64,000 nt of DNA from Streptomyces sp. WZ.A104. GTDB taxonomy: Bacteria > Actinomycetota > Actinomycetes > Streptomycetales > Streptomycetaceae. The stretch is taken from NCBI RefSeq assembly GCF_002382885.1, contig NZ_NWVL01000015.1, positions 54,445-118,444 of the forward strand, given 5' to 3'. Made by a program: the position numbers and the translations under genes. This document shows positions 34,412 to 42,777 of the stretch, in pieces; the stretch's first letter is position 1, and every line of letters begins with the position of its first letter. The notes below the pieces were generated by a model. It worked only from the letters and a program-made list of their open reading frames with translations. It did no database searches and was not told where the DNA came from.

Positions 34412-35305
34412 ATGCGCCGTCATATGCGTAAGACTCGTCAGGCACGTCAGGCGTTCGGCTTCACCGGCCGCCGGGGCAGCGCGATCGTCGCCTCGGCGGC
34501 CGCGCTGTGTCTGGGCGGTGCGCTGACCGCCTGCGCGGGCGGCCCGGACGGGAACGAGGGCTACGTGGCCGTGGGCGCGGCGGCCGAGGGCGGTAAGCGG
34601 CCGCCCGAGGGGTCCGGGCAGCCCTCGGGGGAGGTCGCGCTGACCCCGCTCGACGGAGACGGCGGCCGGGGCGCGGGACGCCCCGGAGAGGGGCCGGGCG
34701 ACGGCCCGGGTTCCGGTAAGGGCCGGGCCTCGCCCCCGTCGCCGGAGGCGGGCGCTCAGGGCGGCCCCGACAGCGGCGGCGGTGAGAGCACGCGGACACC
34801 CGGCGGCCAGGGGGGCGCTTCCGCCGGGCGGCCGAGCGCGAAGCCCTCCGGCGGCGGTTCCGGGTCACCGTCCGCCGGACGGCCCGACGCCCCGGCGCCG
34901 CCGAGGACGCCCGAACCGGGTGGCGGCAGCGGCGGTCGGCCCTCCGGGCCCGGTACGCCCAGCACTCCCGCCCCGACGCCCCCGGCCCCGCCCCCGGGCC
35001 CGGCCGTGCTGAAGCTGAGCGCCCCGCAGCGCGCGGCGGCGGACCGGCGGTGGTGCGAGAAGGTGACCGTGGAGTTCCGCAACACCGGTGGCTCCCCGGC
35101 GCGTTCAGGGACCGTCACCTTCGCGACGCACATCATCGGCGCGCTCGGTGTCGACTGGGCGACGATCAGGACGGCCCAGCCGCTGCCCGCCCCCATCGGC
35201 GCGGGTGCGGCGCGGACGGAGACGTACACCGTGTGCGTGGATTCCTGGCGGGTCCCCCTGGGGATGCGCGTCGAGACCCAGGACGTGTCCGCCGTCTGGA
35301 AATGA
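34412..35305 (+). CDS. Lipoprotein with Pro/Gly-rich stalk
   Basis: This 297-residue protein has a basic start, a hydrophobic helix and the lipobox LTACAG (lipidated Cys about residue 41). A low-complexity stalk rich in Gly, Pro and Ser spans residues about 50-195. A C-terminal beta-rich domain follows (VTVEFRNTGGSPARSGTVTF, WATIRTAQ, YTVCVDSWRVP) that looks Ig-like or CARDB-like. It is probably anchored outside the membrane with the domain held away from the surface. It starts 63 bases after the second sigma gene and may depend on it. Function unknown. Confidence 0.75.
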   Translation: MRRHMRKTRQARQAFGFTGRRGSAIVASAAALCLGGALTACAGGPDGNEGYVAVGAAAEGGKRPPEGSGQPSGEVALTPLDGDGGRGAGRPGEGPGDGPGSGKGRASPPSPEAGAQGGPDSGGGESTRTPGGQGGASAGRPSAKPSGGGSGSPSAGRPDAPAPPRTPEPGGGSGGRPSGPGTPSTPAPTPPAPPPGPAVLKLSAPQRAAADRRWCEKVTVEFRNTGGSPARSGTVTFATHIIGALGVDWATIRTAQPLPAPIGAGAARTETYTVCVDSWRVPLGMRVETQDVSAVWK

Positions 35306-35362
35306 CCGCGGGCCCCGGGTCACGCGTACGCGCGGCCCGGGGCCCGTAGGCCGAACGGTTGC

Positions 35363-35406
35363 TCAGCCCAGTGCGAGCCGGACGGTTCGTCAGCCCAGTG
35401 CGAGCC
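35363..35406 (-). repeat. 27-base tandem duplication at a gene end
   Basis: tcagcccagtgcgagcc occurs at 35363-35379 and 35390-35406 in a near-exact 27-base period. The second copy encodes the last codons and stop of the small minus-strand gene; the first lies just beyond it. It is a recent slippage-type duplication. Confidence 0.8.
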
Positions 35407-35605
35407 AGGCCACCGCGCCGAGGACGAGGACGGCCGCGATCACGGCCGCGATCACCCCGGCTCTCGGCCCGGCCGAGGTCGCCGCGGGCCGCTGGCGCTG
35501 CTGCGGCTCCCCCTCGTCGACAAAAGCGCGGAACATCTGCGTGCTGCCCGCCGGGTCGTGGTTGCCCTCGGGGCCCGGCTGGGGGGCGTGGGGGTTGTGT
35601 GCCAT
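35390..35605 (-). CDS. 71-residue tail-anchored small protein
   Basis: From ATG 35605 the protein has a polar, disordered front (MAHNPHAPQPGPEGN, STQMFRAFVDEGEPQ) and a single C-terminal transmembrane helix (AGVIAAVIAAVLVLGAVAWL). A longer in-frame version to 35758 would read through the gap and is unlikely. It is a common Streptomyces type of tail-anchored protein with no known role. Its 3' end carries the 27-base duplication described separately. Confidence 0.65.
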   Translation of the reverse strand: MAHNPHAPQPGPEGNHDPAGSTQMFRAFVDEGEPQQRQRPAATSAGPRAGVIAAVIAAVLVLGAVAWLALG

Positions 35606-35743
35606 GGGGCAGGACCCTAGCGAACCCGGGCCTCCGGCCCAACCCCCGGGGCCGCTCCGGAGCCGTCCAGCAGGGCCCCGCCGGGCCTTGACCCACAGCC
35701 TACGGAGGCTTTTGCGTTCCTTTACTTCTGCAAGCCCGTTTTC

Positions 35744-35788
35744 GTTTGCCTGTAGCAACCAACGGCTTCTATGGTTGCCCTAAGCAAC
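35744..35788 (+). promoter_or_regulatory. MarR promoter with two operator-like repeats
   Basis: gtttgcctgtagcaac (35744-35759) and gttgccctaagcaac (35774-35788) share the pattern GTTGCC-N-AGCAAC. TTTGCC and TTCTAT (about 35745-35750 and 35767-35772) could be -35 and -10. The ATG at 35771 lies inside this region, so the real start is probably downstream. Confidence 0.6.
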
Positions 35789-35833
35789 AACATATGCGCC
35801 AACCACCTATGCGCCGACGCGTTGGGGGCTCCA

Positions 35834-36340
35834 GTGGCCGCACGGAGTAGTTACGAGGAACTGGCCCGGCAGCTCAGCGCCGTCGGGGCCGTCAAACGGG
35901 GGCTCACCCGCGCCCTGCCCCCCGAGTGTCCCGGCGGTTCCGCCGCCGTACTGACGCTCCTGGACCGGCACGGCGAGATGCGGATCAGCAGGCTCGCCGA
36001 GCTGCTGGCCGTGGACATGTCGGTGACCAGCCGCCATGTGGCCCATGTGGCCGAGCACGGCTGGATCGAACGGTCCCCGGACCCGGCGGACAAGCGGTCC
36101 CGCATCCTGCGGCTGACCCCCGACGGGCGCGCGCAGCTCGACGAGCTGAGCGGACGGGTCACCGAGATGTTCGCCCGGAACCTCGCGGACTGGTCCGACG
36201 ACGACGTCGGACAGCTGAACGCGCTGCTGTCCCGGCTGCGCGACAGCTTCGCCTGCCGCGGGTCGGACGGCTGCGCCCCCGGAAGCCACACCGGAGGGTG
36301 CCGCACCCGTACCGGCACTCACACCCGTACACCTGTGTAA
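35834..36340 (+). CDS. MarR-family regulator
   Basis: A winged-helix regulator of 168 residues. HGEMRISRLAELLAVDMSVT is the HTH and WIERSPDPADKRSRILRLTP the wing (DPADKR signature). I use GTG 35834 with ggggg 6 bases upstream, because the upstream ATG 35771 sits in the promoter and operator. The C-terminus has an unusual tail with Cys, His and Thr-rich repeats (GTHTRTPV). It is 31 bases ahead of the MFS pump and most likely represses both genes until a drug or metabolite binds. Confidence 0.87.
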   Translation: MAARSSYEELARQLSAVGAVKRGLTRALPPECPGGSAAVLTLLDRHGEMRISRLAELLAVDMSVTSRHVAHVAEHGWIERSPDPADKRSRILRLTPDGRAQLDELSGRVTEMFARNLADWSDDDVGQLNALLSRLRDSFACRGSDGCAPGSHTGGCRTRTGTHTRTPV

Positions 36341-36371
36341 CAGAAGCGAATACGCACGGATAAGGAACTCA

Positions 36372-38057
36372 ATGGCTACGACCACACCGACCGGTGTGCG
36401 GGGCGGCCACGCCAAGCACGGAGGCCATGGCGGCCGCGGAGGTCACAGCGGCTCCGGCGCCCCCGACAGCACGCCGATGACGCACCGGCAGATCATGGAA
36501 GCGCTGACCGGGCTGCTGCTCGGCATGTTCGTCGCGATCCTGTCGTCGACGGTCGTCTCCAACGCCCTGCCGGAGATCATCTCCGACCTCGGCGGCGGCC
36601 AGAGCGCCTACACCTGGGTCGTCACGGCCTCACTGCTGGCCATGACCGCCACCACCCCGCTCTGGGGCAAGCTCTCGGACCTCTTCAGCAAGAAGCTGCT
36701 GGTCCAGATAGCCCTGATCATCTACGTGCTGGGCTCGGTCGTCGCCGGGCTCTCGACCAGCAGCGGCATGCTCATCGCCTGCCGGGTCGTCCAGGGCATC
36801 GGCGTCGGCGGTCTCTCCGCCCTCGCGCAGATCGTGATGGCCGCGATGATCGCCCCGCGCGAGCGCGGCCGCTACAGCGGCTACCTGGGCGCGGTGTTCG
36901 CCGTCGCCACCGTCGGCGGCCCGCTGCTCGGCGGTGTCATCACCGACACCAGCTGGATGGGCTGGCGCTGGTGCTTCTACGTGGGCGTGCCGTTCGCGAT
37001 CATCGCCCTGATCGTGCTCCAGAAGACCCTGAAGCTCCCGGTCGTCAAGCGCGAGGTCAAGGTCGACTGGTCGGGCGCGTTCTTCATCAGCGCCGCCGTC
37101 TCACTGCTGCTGGTCTGGGTGACCTTCGCGGGCGACAAGTACGACTGGCTGTCCTGGCAGACGTACGTGATGGTCGCGGGCTCGGTGCTGCTCGGCCTGA
37201 TCTTCGTGCTCATCGAGTCGCGGGCCAGTGAGCCGATCATTCCGCTGCGCCTGTTCCGCAACCGCACCATCACCCTGGCCTCGGTCGCCTCGCTGTTCGT
37301 CGGCATCGCGATGTTCGCGGGCACGGTCTTCTTCAGCCAGTACTTCCAGCTGGCGCGCGGCAAGTCGCCGACGATGTCCGGTGTCATGACGATCCCGATG
37401 ATCGCGGGCCTCTTCCTCTCGTCGACGATCTCCGGCCAGGTCATCACCAAGACGGGCCGCTGGAAGGCCTGGCTGGTCAGCGGTGGCTTCCTGGTCACGG
37501 CGGGGCTCGGGATGCTCGGCACGATCCGGTACGACACCGCCTACTGGCAGGTCGCCGTCTACATGTTCGTCATGGGTCTCGGCATCGGCATGATGATGCA
37601 GAACCTGGTCCTCGCCACACAGAACCAGGTCGCCCCCGAGGATCTCGGCTCCGCGAGTTCGGTGGTCACCTTCTTCCGCTCCCTCGGCGGCGCGATCGGC
37701 GTCTCGGCGCTCGGCGCGGTCCTCGGCAACCGGGTCACCCACTACGTCAAGGACGGCCTGGCCGAACTCGGCCCCGAGGGTGCGGCGTTCGGCCACGGCG
37801 GTACGGGCGGCGGGGGCATCCCCGACCTGGACAAGCTGCCCGAGCCGCTCCGCCTGGTCATGGAGGCCGCGTACGGCCACGGCGTGGGCGACGTCTTCCT
37901 GTACGCCGCCCCGTGCGCGCTCGTCGCCTTCATCGTGACGATCTTCATCAAGGAGGTCGCCCTGAAGACGAACACGGCGGACGAGGAGCCGGTCACCGCG
38001 GACACCCCCGTCGGGGCGGAGGCAGCGGTCCCCGCCGGAGGGCGTGATGGTCGGTGA
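36372..38057 (+). CDS. DHA2/EmrB-QacA-type MFS drug exporter
   Basis: A 561-residue, 14-helix MFS pump. SNALPEIISDLGG, TTPLWGKLSDLFSKKLLVQI and VVQGIGVGGLSALAQIVMAA are EmrB/QacA motifs. The first 40 residues are a His/Gly-rich cytoplasmic stretch (HAKHGGHGGRGGHSG) that could bind metal. The position directly after the MarR gene is the classic regulator-pump pair. The next gene starts inside the stop (GTGA). It likely exports hydrophobic drugs with proton antiport. Confidence 0.9.
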   Translation: MATTTPTGVRGGHAKHGGHGGRGGHSGSGAPDSTPMTHRQIMEALTGLLLGMFVAILSSTVVSNALPEIISDLGGGQSAYTWVVTASLLAMTATTPLWGKLSDLFSKKLLVQIALIIYVLGSVVAGLSTSSGMLIACRVVQGIGVGGLSALAQIVMAAMIAPRERGRYSGYLGAVFAVATVGGPLLGGVITDTSWMGWRWCFYVGVPFAIIALIVLQKTLKLPVVKREVKVDWSGAFFISAAVSLLLVWVTFAGDKYDWLSWQTYVMVAGSVLLGLIFVLIESRASEPIIPLRLFRNRTITLASVASLFVGIAMFAGTVFFSQYFQLARGKSPTMSGVMTIPMIAGLFLSSTISGQVITKTGRWKAWLVSGGFLVTAGLGMLGTIRYDTAYWQVAVYMFVMGLGIGMMMQNLVLATQNQVAPEDLGSASSVVTFFRSLGGAIGVSALGAVLGNRVTHYVKDGLAELGPEGAAFGHGGTGGGGIPDLDKLPEPLRLVMEAAYGHGVGDVFLYAAPCALVAFIVTIFIKEVALKTNTADEEPVTADTPVGAEAAVPAGGRDGR

Positions 38058-39133
38058 CCGGCGTCCAGGGCGATGCACCGGCCACCGGGACGCCCGGCCC
38101 GACCGGTGAGTCCGCCTTCGGCGAGCTGGTCCCGGCCGGACATCCAGGCGGTGCGGGGCGAGACGCTGCCCGGGCGGACGGGTTCCCGGTGACGGGGGAC
38201 GCCCACCGGGCCCTCGCGCGGGCGCGCCTCCTGGTCGCGCCCGCCCTGAACGCTTCCCTGGTGGGGGAGTTGGAGCGGATCACCGGCCGGAGCGCGGAGC
38301 CCCTGACCGACGTACCGCCACCGCCCGGCGCCCCGCTGCTGTGCGTGGGGGACGCACTGCCCAAGGCGCTGCGGACGGAGCGGCTGCTGTGGTTCCGCAG
38401 CGTCAACGCCGGTACGGACTCCCTCCTTTCGGCTGGGCACTGGCCCGCCGGGGCACTGCTGACCCGGACCGTGGGCCGGATGGGCGAGCGGATCGCCCAG
38501 TACGTCCTGGCCTGGGTGCTCGCCGAGTGCCAGTCCGTACCGGAGTTCACCGCCCAGCACGCCCGCGCGCAGTGGCAGCGGCTCCCCTCGGAGCTCGCCG
38601 CCGGGCAGACCGCGCTGATCTACGGCACCGGCCGGATCGGTACGGCCGTCGGACGGCTGTTGCAGGCCTGCGGGGTGCACACGGTGGGCGTCGCCCGCAC
38701 GCCGCGGCCCGCGGCGTGCTTCGACCGGGTGATCGGGGCCGACGCGGACCGGGAGGCGCTGGGCGCGGCGCGGTGGGTGGTCTCCACGCTCCCGTTGACC
38801 GAGGCGACGGAGGGCTTCTTCGGGGCCGACCGGTTCGGCGCGGTGCGGGGTGCGACGTTCCTCGGTGTGGGGCGGGGCGCGACGGTGGACCTGGGGGCGC
38901 TGGAGGAGGCGCTGCGGGGCGGCGGGGTACGGGGGGCCGTGCTGGACGTGCTGCCCGAGGAACCGGCCGCACCCGGCGACCCGGTCTGGCGGCTGCCCCG
39001 TACGGTGATCACCTCGCACTCCGCGGGGATCACCGCCGACGAGGACGTGGCCGTGGACTTCGCCGCGTGCTGGCAGGCCGTGGCGGCTGGCCGCCGCCCT
39101 GAGGCGGCGGTGGACGTGGGGCGCGGCTACTGA
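38054..39133 (+). CDS. D-isomer-specific 2-hydroxyacid dehydrogenase family protein
   Basis: This 359-residue protein has the NAD-binding segment LIYGTGRIGTAVGRLL. The catalytic region follows as RWVVSTLPLTEATEGFFG, FLGVGRGATVDLGAL (substrate Arg) and AVLDVLPEEP (Glu), with a His in ITSHSAG. The N-terminal 45 residues are an added low-complexity part. It reduces or oxidises a 2-keto/2-hydroxy acid with NAD(P). GTG 38054 overlaps the MFS stop, so it belongs to the MarR-MFS operon, unusual company for this enzyme. Substrate unknown. Confidence 0.85.
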   Translation: MTGVQGDAPATGTPGPTGESAFGELVPAGHPGGAGRDAARADGFPVTGDAHRALARARLLVAPALNASLVGELERITGRSAEPLTDVPPPPGAPLLCVGDALPKALRTERLLWFRSVNAGTDSLLSAGHWPAGALLTRTVGRMGERIAQYVLAWVLAECQSVPEFTAQHARAQWQRLPSELAAGQTALIYGTGRIGTAVGRLLQACGVHTVGVARTPRPAACFDRVIGADADREALGAARWVVSTLPLTEATEGFFGADRFGAVRGATFLGVGRGATVDLGALEEALRGGGVRGAVLDVLPEEPAAPGDPVWRLPRTVITSHSAGITADEDVAVDFAACWQAVAAGRRPEAAVDVGRGY

Positions 39134-39915
39134 GCGGCCTCCCCCGGCGCGGCGGAGGCCCGGTCGCACATCGCCTCGATGCCCGCGATCAGCAGGTCCA
39201 GCGCGAAGACGAAGTCCCGCTCGCGCATCTCCTCGACGGTGTCCCCGCCCCGGGCCGCCATCAGGGCGTCGGACGCCTCGACGATCTGCCGCAGGTGGGG
39301 CAGCGACCGGATCGTGCCCATCGCCTGCTGGTGGTACTGGTCCTGCGTCATCCCGGTCGCGTCGCACCGCGCCTTGAAGTGGCCCTCGACGGTGCCGAAC
39401 CCGTACACGAACTGGGAGACCGCCGAGAGCGCGCCCGTCTGCCGCTCCAGCGGGAGGCCGGTGGCCCGGATGATGTCCTGGACGGCGTACGAGCACAGCA
39501 TCGAGTTCGGGCCGATGTTGAGGAAGGTCCCGGCCAGCGGGGAGATCCAGATGTGGCGGACGAGCAGTTCGCGGTAGCTGCGGGCGAACTCACGCAGCCG
39601 CACCCGCCAGTCGGCGTCCTCCGCGGGCGGGGTGATCTCGGCGTACACCGAGTCCAGCGCCAGCTCCAGGAGGTCGTCCTTGGTGTCGACGTACCAGTAG
39701 AGGGACATCGCGGTGACGTCCAGCTCGGCGGCGAGCCGGCGCATCGAGAACCTGGCGAGGCCCTCGGCGTCCAGCAGCCGTACCGACGCCTCGGTGATCC
39801 GGTTGCGGTCCAGGCCGGCCGGCGACTCGGACCTGCGGGAGCGCGAGGGCGTCCGCCGGTCCAGCCAGACGCTGGTCCGCGCGGGATTCTTCACACCGTC
39901 GGACGCGGACACCAT
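39127..39915 (-). CDS. TetR-family repressor
   Basis: The 262-residue protein has the TetR HTH (ITEASVRLLDAEGLARFSMR, AAELDVTAMSLYWYVDTKDD) after a 30-residue basic leader. A ligand-binding domain of the TetR_C type follows. It lies 85 bases after the MFS pump gene on the same strand and overlaps the convergent dehydrogenase by 7 bases. It probably represses the pump-repressor operon by binding the palindromes at 41631-41679. Confidence 0.88.
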   Translation of the reverse strand: MVSASDGVKNPARTSVWLDRRTPSRSRRSESPAGLDRNRITEASVRLLDAEGLARFSMRRLAAELDVTAMSLYWYVDTKDDLLELALDSVYAEITPPAEDADWRVRLREFARSYRELLVRHIWISPLAGTFLNIGPNSMLCSYAVQDIIRATGLPLERQTGALSAVSQFVYGFGTVEGHFKARCDATGMTQDQYHQQAMGTIRSLPHLRQIVEASDALMAARGGDTVEEMRERDFVFALDLLIAGIEAMCDRASAAPGEAAQ

Positions 39916-40000
39916 GGCGCACTCTCCTCGTCTTGCGCGGGCCTGCCGGAGGGACGGCGCACCGGATGCTCACGGTCCGGTACGCGCGTCCCATCCGATG

Positions 40001-41581
40001 CTATGCCGCCGGTCCCGTCGATCCTGCCCGGTCCCCGGCCTTTTCCACCTGGTCAACCGCCTCCACCGCATCCGTCTTCGCCGCCGCCGCCTCCGCCCGC
40101 GCGGCCCGGCGCAGCAGCAGCGCGGCGAGCAGGCCGCCCGCCAGCACCGCGACCGCACCGGCCAGCTGGCTCACCTCCAGGCCCGAGGCGAAGGCGTCCT
40201 TGATCAGCTCGCGCTCGCCCGGGCCGTCGGCGGACGCCAGGGCGGCGGGCAGTGAGCCCGCGCCGACGGCGGCCGGTACGAGGGCGGCGAACCGGGCGTT
40301 CATCACCGCGCCGAGCACCGCGACCCCGAGCCCGTTGCCGAACTCCGCGAGCGTGCCGTTGACCCCCGCGCCGACCCCGGCCTTCTCCGGCGGAATGGCG
40401 CTCATGATGGCGTTGGCCATCGCGGGCATCGCCAGCGCGATCCCCGCCCCCATCACGACCAGCCCGAGCAGCATCCCGCCGTATCCGCCGCGCCCGAGCA
40501 CCGCGACGGCCGCGAGACCGGCCGCCAGGGAGGTCATCCCCGCCGCGATGACGGTGGGCGTGCCCAGCCTGCCGACCAGGCGGGCGCCCAGCCCCGTCAG
40601 ATTGAGGGCGACCACGGTGAGCGCCATCGGGGCGGTCCGCAGACCGGCCTCCAACGGCCCGTAGCCGAGCACGAACTGGAGGTGCTGGGTGAGCAGGAAG
40701 AGCGAACCTCCCATCCCGAAGGCGACCAGGATCGCCCCCGCAACCGCGCCGATGAACTTCTGGTTCCGGAAGAAGTGCATATCGAGCATCGGGTGCGGGA
40801 TGCGCAGCTCCCACAGCACGAACCCGGCGAGCACCGCGACCCCGAGGAACGCCGTCAGCAGCACCCGGCCGGACGCCCAGCCGTGCTCCGGACCGGAGAT
40901 GATCGCGAACACGACCGCGGTCATGCCGATCGTGGAGAGCAGCGCGCCCAGCAGGTCGGGCCGCTCCCCCCGGGCGTTCTTCCATTCCGGTACGAGCCGG
41001 ACGACGGCGGCCAGAGCGATCAGGGCGACCGGAATGTTGATGAGGAAGATCGCGCCCCACCAGAAGTGGTCGAGGACGAACCCGCCGAACAGCGGACCCG
41101 CCGCGAAGCCGAGGGAGTTCACCGTCGACCAGATCCCGATCGCCTTGACCCGCTCGGTGTCGTCGAAGATCTGCACCACGACGGCGAGCGTTGTGGTGAG
41201 CAGCAGCGCACCGCCGACGCCCATCCCGGCGCGGGCCGCGATGAGCCGACCCGAGGACTGTGCGAGCCCCGCCACCAGCGACCCGACGCCGAACAGGGCG
41301 AGGCCCACGATCAGCATCCTCTTGCGCCCGTAGCGGTCCGCGGAGCTGCCCGCCGTGAGCAGCAGCCCGGACTGGACGAGCGAGTAGGCGTTGATCATCC
41401 ACTGCACATCGGCGGTGGAGGCGTCGAGTTCCGTGGTGAGGGAGGGGATCGCGACGTTGAGGACGGTGTTGTCGAGCAGCACGGTGAGCTGGGCCAGGCA
41501 GATGACGCCGAGGATCAGCCAGCGCTGCGGGTGCCCCTGGGGGGCGAGGTCGTGCCGCTGTGCGGCGGCGGGCGTCGTCAT
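40001..41581 (-). CDS. DHA2-type MFS drug exporter
   Basis: A 526-residue, 14-helix EmrB/QacA-type pump. LTVLLDNTVLNVAIPSLTTE is the DHA2 family motif D1. SSADRYGRKRMLIVG is the loop motif and GMGVGGALLLTTTLAVVV is motif C. I start at ATG 41581 with AAGGAG 6 bases upstream; the longer version to 41617 reads into the operator. It is followed by its TetR gene. Multidrug or antibiotic export is the expected role. Confidence 0.9.
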   Translation of the reverse strand: MTTPAAAQRHDLAPQGHPQRWLILGVICLAQLTVLLDNTVLNVAIPSLTTELDASTADVQWMINAYSLVQSGLLLTAGSSADRYGRKRMLIVGLALFGVGSLVAGLAQSSGRLIAARAGMGVGGALLLTTTLAVVVQIFDDTERVKAIGIWSTVNSLGFAAGPLFGGFVLDHFWWGAIFLINIPVALIALAAVVRLVPEWKNARGERPDLLGALLSTIGMTAVVFAIISGPEHGWASGRVLLTAFLGVAVLAGFVLWELRIPHPMLDMHFFRNQKFIGAVAGAILVAFGMGGSLFLLTQHLQFVLGYGPLEAGLRTAPMALTVVALNLTGLGARLVGRLGTPTVIAAGMTSLAAGLAAVAVLGRGGYGGMLLGLVVMGAGIALAMPAMANAIMSAIPPEKAGVGAGVNGTLAEFGNGLGVAVLGAVMNARFAALVPAAVGAGSLPAALASADGPGERELIKDAFASGLEVSQLAGAVAVLAGGLLAALLLRRAARAEAAAAKTDAVEAVDQVEKAGDRAGSTGPAA

Positions 41582-41630
41582 GCGGGCTCCTTGAGCTCCG
41601 GGGGGCTGCGGCCCCACGGCTCTGCGGCTC

Positions 41631-41679
41631 TACGGTGTATAGGACGTGGTCGGTGTACACCGTAGAGCAGTCCTTATAC
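41631..41679. promoter_or_regulatory. Nested palindromic operator of the MFS-TetR operon
   Basis: tacggtgta (41631-41639) is exactly inverted as tacaccgta (41656-41664), and cggtgtacaccg (41651-41662) is itself a perfect palindrome. gtataggac (41636-41644) is nearly inverted as gtccttatac (41670-41679). This is a typical multi-site TetR operator, 50-100 bases before ATG 41581. Confidence 0.75.
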
Positions 41680-41803
41680 GGCGTACAAGTCGAATCTTCG
41701 CGCCGCCACGCCGCCGCGCCGGCGGGTCCCGGGGCGGCCGAGCGGTTACGGTTTCCGACTCAGACCTGACAAAGTGCGCGATTTTCCGGCCGGTTGGAGA
41801 GCC

Positions 41804-42661
41804 ATGTCATCCCGCCCCCGTCGCCGTACGACGCAACTCCTGGCGGCGGCAGCGCTGTTGGGCACGACACTCACGCAGACACCGGCCGCCGCATCCGAGA
41901 CCGTCCCCGACGCCGTGCCGCTGCGCGTCGCCACGTACAACATCCACGCCGGGGCGACCATGGACCACGTCTTCGACCTGGACGGCCAGGTGGCCGAACT
42001 ACGGTCGCTTGACGCGGATGTGATCGGACTTCAGGAAGTCGATCGGCACTGGGGAGCACGCAGCCGGTGGCGTGACCTCGCGGGCGAGCTGGCCCGGCGG
42101 CTGAACATGTACGTGTCCTTCGCGCCGATCTACAGCCTTGACCCGGCCGAGCCGGGCGGCCCGCGCGCGGAGTACGGGGTGGCGATCCTCTCCCGGCACC
42201 CCGTCCTGGCCGCCGAGAACCACGAGATCACCCGCCTCTCGACCCAGGACCCGAACCCGGTCCCGGCCCCGGCCCCGGGGTTCGGCGAGGTCGTCGTGCG
42301 GGTGCGGGGCCTGCCCGTCCACGTGTACGCGACCCACCTCGACCACCGCCCGGACCCCGCCGTACGCGTCGCCCAGGTCGCCGACACCCGGCGGATCATG
42401 GCCGAGGACCGGGGCCCGCGCATCCTCCTCGGCGACCTCAACGCGGAGCCGGGCGCCCCGGAGCTGGCCCCGCTGTGGAGGGAGCTGACGGACGCCGACC
42501 CGGGCGCGCCGACCTTCCCCGCGCGGGACCCGGTCAAGCGGATCGACTACGTGACGGTGTCGAGCGCTGCCCAGGTGCGGCGCACGTGGGTGCCGGAGAG
42601 CGTGGCCTCGGACCACCGGCCGGTGGTGGCGGACCTGGTGCTGCGGAGGACGGAGCGATGA
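41804..42661 (+). CDS. Secreted endonuclease/exonuclease/phosphatase-fold enzyme
   Basis: From ATG 41804 (RBS ggagag) the 285-residue protein starts with a signal peptide (RRRTTQLLAAAALLGTTLTQ) cut after AAA-SE. The EEP domain follows: VATYNIHAGA, DVIGLQEVDRHWG (metal Glu), YATHLDH, ILLGDLNAEP (metal Asp/Asn) and RIDYVTVS with VASDHRPVVADL (catalytic Asp-His). Such enzymes cleave phosphodiesters or phosphate esters outside the cell. GTG 41774 is a weaker upstream start. Substrate unknown. Confidence 0.88.
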   Translation: MSSRPRRRTTQLLAAAALLGTTLTQTPAAASETVPDAVPLRVATYNIHAGATMDHVFDLDGQVAELRSLDADVIGLQEVDRHWGARSRWRDLAGELARRLNMYVSFAPIYSLDPAEPGGPRAEYGVAILSRHPVLAAENHEITRLSTQDPNPVPAPAPGFGEVVVRVRGLPVHVYATHLDHRPDPAVRVAQVADTRRIMAEDRGPRILLGDLNAEPGAPELAPLWRELTDADPGAPTFPARDPVKRIDYVTVSSAAQVRRTWVPESVASDHRPVVADLVLRRTER

Positions 42662-42704
42662 GTTCCTGAGGACCGCCGAGTCCCCACCTGCCCACCTGCC
42701 CGAC

Positions 42705-42760
42705 AGCCCACAAAGCCCACAGAGCCCACAAAGCCCATGCCGCACCGCACCGCACCGCAC
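42705..42760 (+). repeat. Compound microsatellite in a 5' leader
   Basis: Four 9-base units (agcccacaa, agcccacag, agcccacaa, agcccatgc; 42705-42740) are followed by four cgcac units (42741-42760). The RBS of the beta-lactamase-fold gene comes directly after, so copy-number change would alter the leader length. Confidence 0.8.
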
Positions 42761-42777
42761 CCGGAGGACAACCGGTC

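Noticed and set aside
35771..35833. MarR start at ATG 35771
   Set aside because: The ATG lies within the operator-like repeat and near the predicted -10 box. GTG 35834 has a proper RBS and keeps the whole domain.
42705..42760. CRISPR array
   Set aside because: Units are 9 and 5 bases and directly tandem, without spacers. No cas genes exist in the window.
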